Source of the DNA: Taudactylus pleione
Lineage: Eukaryota > Chordata > Amphibia > Anura > Myobatrachidae
Assembly (NCBI GenBank): GCA_031769625.1
Contig: JAUIMM010000188.1
Location: 12,531,501 to 12,595,500 of the forward strand
DNA length: 64,000 bases
Reading direction: 5' to 3'
Both the position numbers and the translations under genes were made by a program. Every line of letters starts with the position of its first letter. Positions within the stretch are counted from its first letter, which is position 1. A model generated the notes under the pieces. That model was not told the origin of the DNA. It saw only the letters and a list, made by a program, of their open reading frames with translations, and did not search any database. This document shows positions 62,179-64,000 of the stretch, in pieces.

Positions 62179-63090
62179 AGAGATCCATTGGTTTATTGCT
62201 AATTAAATCAAAAACACAGCTTATCATGCTTAACTTAACTTAAACAAATAAATAAAGACACGGACACATAACAGCTTGGCTAAAAGGTCACAGCTTTTAT
62301 TTATAATTAAATGATTAACCTAACTGAGGTGGCCAGGAGACGCTGCAAACTCAGGGCCTGATTCAGACCCGCTCGCAAGCGGGTCGATGGTGGCCCAGTG
62401 CGCATGCGCACGACGGAGCCAGCTCCATTGTGCGCATGCGAGAGACCTGGATAGCGATGGGCAAATCGTCGCTCTGGGTCTCGTACCAAAGGGGGCGTGC
62501 TGTCAATGTTGAGTGACAGCACGCCCCCTTTGGTGGGCAGGCCGGGGGAGTGGCTGCCCAGATGGAGGCATTCCCATGGGAACGCCTACCGTCTGGGTCC
62601 GGCCCCATTGACATCTGTTAGAGCCGAAAGCTCTCTTAGGCTTGCGGCAACGAGACCCTACCACAAGGGTCTCGTCGCAAGCCCGATGATCGTGATGGTC
62701 TTGACCATCGCGACCATCTTCCTGGCCGCTTGCTATAGCTGTGGGTGGTCACCCACAGCTATGCGAGCGGCCAGGAGGCCGCTCTAAAAAAACAGAAGGC
62801 CAGCCCTGATTCAGAGCGAGCGCTCTGTCAGAGCGTCCGGCTCTGAATCAGGCCCTCAGTTCTAGCCTTCTATCTCTGAAACACTCATGGAACATTTTAA
62901 ATGGAAGGACTCACTTACCTCAAAGGCATAGTCCAAACGATCTGCACGGGAAGTGCTCGGATCCCCCCGCACAGAGAGGACAAACTCGCTCTGTAAATAG
63001 AGGTCAAGCGCCCCCACAATGCTTTCTTGTGACACAATAAAGACACTGAGATGCAGCGTTCTCCCGCCAAAGCCAGTTCCTTAGAGGAAA
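62179..63090 (-). repeat. Ngaro-like element, proximal copy of terminal repeat B (B1), with MITE
   Basis: The copy is split by the MITE at 62,354-62,855. Its two halves match 61,484-61,653 and 61,654-61,885. On the minus strand it follows the SGNH coding region directly, as expected for B1. Confidence 0.7.
62354..62855 (-). mobile_element. Hairpin-chain Harbinger MITE (subfamily 1), with empty site in window
   Basis: GGGCCTGATTCAGACCCG to CTCTGAATCAGGCCC, 502 bp, flanked by TCA on both sides. The uninterrupted paralogue at 61,641-61,659 reads TGCAAACTCAGTTCTAGCC with one TCA. The stems include ACCAAAGGGGGCGTGCTGTC (62,485-62,533), GGCATTCCCATGGGAACGCC, CGAGACCCTACCAC with GGGTCTCG, and a long CTGGCCGCTTGC pair at 62,723-62,776. 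The ACTGACATCAC stem is lost. Confidence 0.95.
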
Positions 63091-63117
63091 AGTGGCCTGC
63101 CACCTAAAACAAAGAAC

Positions 63118-63320
63118 CTAATCCAGAAAAGAGAACAAATCTTTAATAAAAAGGCCTAAACCGAGGGCATTAAGGTGAATCCCATCTAGTCTAAAATATC
63201 TAGAAGGATCCGCACCCAAAAAGCTATGCCTCACAACCAAGCCACCCATAGAAGTCACATGCCTAGATACCGCCACATTCACCTTCTTTCTCTCCTTGTC
63301 CAAAGCCCTGTGCTTACGAG
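63118..63320 (-). pseudogene. Ngaro-like SGNH hydrolase domain, C-terminal part
   Basis: The frame reads RKKVNVAVSRHVTSMGGLVV and ends FRLDGIHLNALGLGLFIKD. D-G-x-H-L is block V of SGNH hydrolases, holding the catalytic Asp and His. The same arrangement occurs in vertebrate Ngaro/DIRS-type elements, where the domain's role is unknown. A frameshift or gap near 63,304-63,324 separates it from the next part. Confidence 0.8.
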
Positions 63321-63324
63321 CACC

Positions 63325-63603
63325 TTACCAAACCAAGCGAACTGCATCCAAAATTCCACGCAGTCTCACAATCAGCTCCAAACCTTTCATCTGTTCAAGG
63401 TCATTGCCTCCTACATGCAACACCAACCAGTCAGGAACACCCCATTGAGCTGCAGAAGAAACCAACAACTCCATCAAAGCATCACACCTCAAACCATGCA
63501 CACCTATCCATCGCACCTGGCAACCACCAAGCAGCAAACTGGCATGCTGTGCCAAACTATGCCAAACTATGCTTCTCAGCCCAAAAGATGTAGGAGTGGC
63601 CAA
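63325..63603 (-). pseudogene. Ngaro-like SGNH hydrolase domain, N-terminal part
   Basis: The frame contains WIGVHGLRCDALMELL and then WLVLHVGGNDLEQMKGLELI. GGND is block III of SGNH hydrolases (the Asn of the oxyanion hole). SLLLGGCQVRWIG lies where the catalytic-serine block I should be, but no GDS is read. The frame continues upstream toward 63,650 without a clear start. Confidence 0.78.
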
Positions 63604-64000
63604 CTAGCCACACCTTGCTGTCTTCGCTTTCTTCCGCTGTAAGGAAAAACAGACCCTAAACGTGAGCACTGCACCAAAACCAAGCCATAAAGAAAACACA
63701 ACATAAAAACACAGCAGCTAACTAGCAAGGATGCAAGATGGAAACGGGTAAACCAAGTGAAGAAGAGAAACTAACAAAACGAACACAAATTGGGCAAGAT
63801 AGAGGTCCCCGGGAGGAAAAATTTTAAAAATCCCTTCACACCCCCAAAAGTATTGTCGGCTAAGCAACGTTTTCGGGTTGTCACAAGGAGCACCACTAAA
63901 GCTTGTCACAACGCACATAACACTTATAGGCAGAGGATTTAATTTGAATATCAGCAGGGGAGGCCCTGCGATGGCTGCGCTGGTAGCAGCGTCAATGCAA
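63604..64000 (-). other. Probable upstream part of the Ngaro-like element
   Basis: No motif is recognised. It lies upstream of the SGNH domain on the same strand, where such elements carry reverse transcriptase and recombinase coding, but none can be read in these 400 bases. The window ends here. Confidence 0.35.

Overview
This is non-coding vertebrate DNA made almost entirely of old, nested transposable elements. I recognise no host protein gene, tRNA or rRNA. The repeat mix points to an amphibian, probably a frog: a Penelope-like element with a GIY-YIG domain, a gamma-type endogenous retrovirus, a Ngaro-like tyrosine-recombinase retrotransposon with an SGNH hydrolase domain, L1-like and L2/Rex-like LINEs, PIF/Harbinger and hAT transposons, many MITEs, and a tRNA-derived SINE. 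The taxon is an inference; no species can be named.

Layout. 1-3.24 kb is the inner part of a minus-strand hAT element: a transposase fragment sits between two related minisatellite arrays (135-bp monomers in a 540-bp higher-order unit, then 160-bp units), and a TATA box and the terminal repeat lie near 3.08-3.24 kb. 3.2-8.8 kb holds MITEs, a hAT element carrying a Harbinger MITE, and an L2/Rex LINE fragment split by another MITE. 8.8-24 kb is a plus-strand Penelope-like element (inverted-arm leader, reverse transcriptase, GIY-YIG tail). An endogenous retrovirus (13,103-22,523, GATG target duplication) and a MITE (22,561-22,962) cut it in two. 24.4-26.5 kb is the 3' part of a minus-strand L1-like LINE. 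27.3-28.1 kb is a hAT remnant. 29.4-31.8 kb is an autonomous-type Harbinger transposase gene with a visible 80-bp intron and a solo LTR (CTGGA duplication) inside its coding region. 32-64 kb is a mosaic of MITEs, hAT elements with 8-bp duplications, satellites, a LINE fragment and a SINE. The right edge is a minus-strand Ngaro-like element with a B1-A2-B2 repeat tail.

The most striking observation is a PIF/Harbinger MITE family that begins GGGCCTGATTCAG and is built as a chain of about ten adjacent hairpins. Copies differ by paired changes on both arms of a stem, and whole stems differ between copies. Two unrelated-looking families (starting GGGCCCATTTAT and GGGCTCTATTTA) have the same architecture. 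One insertion has an empty copy of its target site inside this window, which proves a 3-bp target duplication.

All coding remnants carry stops, frameshifts or deletions. Nothing here looks able to move by itself, except possibly where the window cuts an element. All similarity calls come from reading translations and motifs by eye, without any search.
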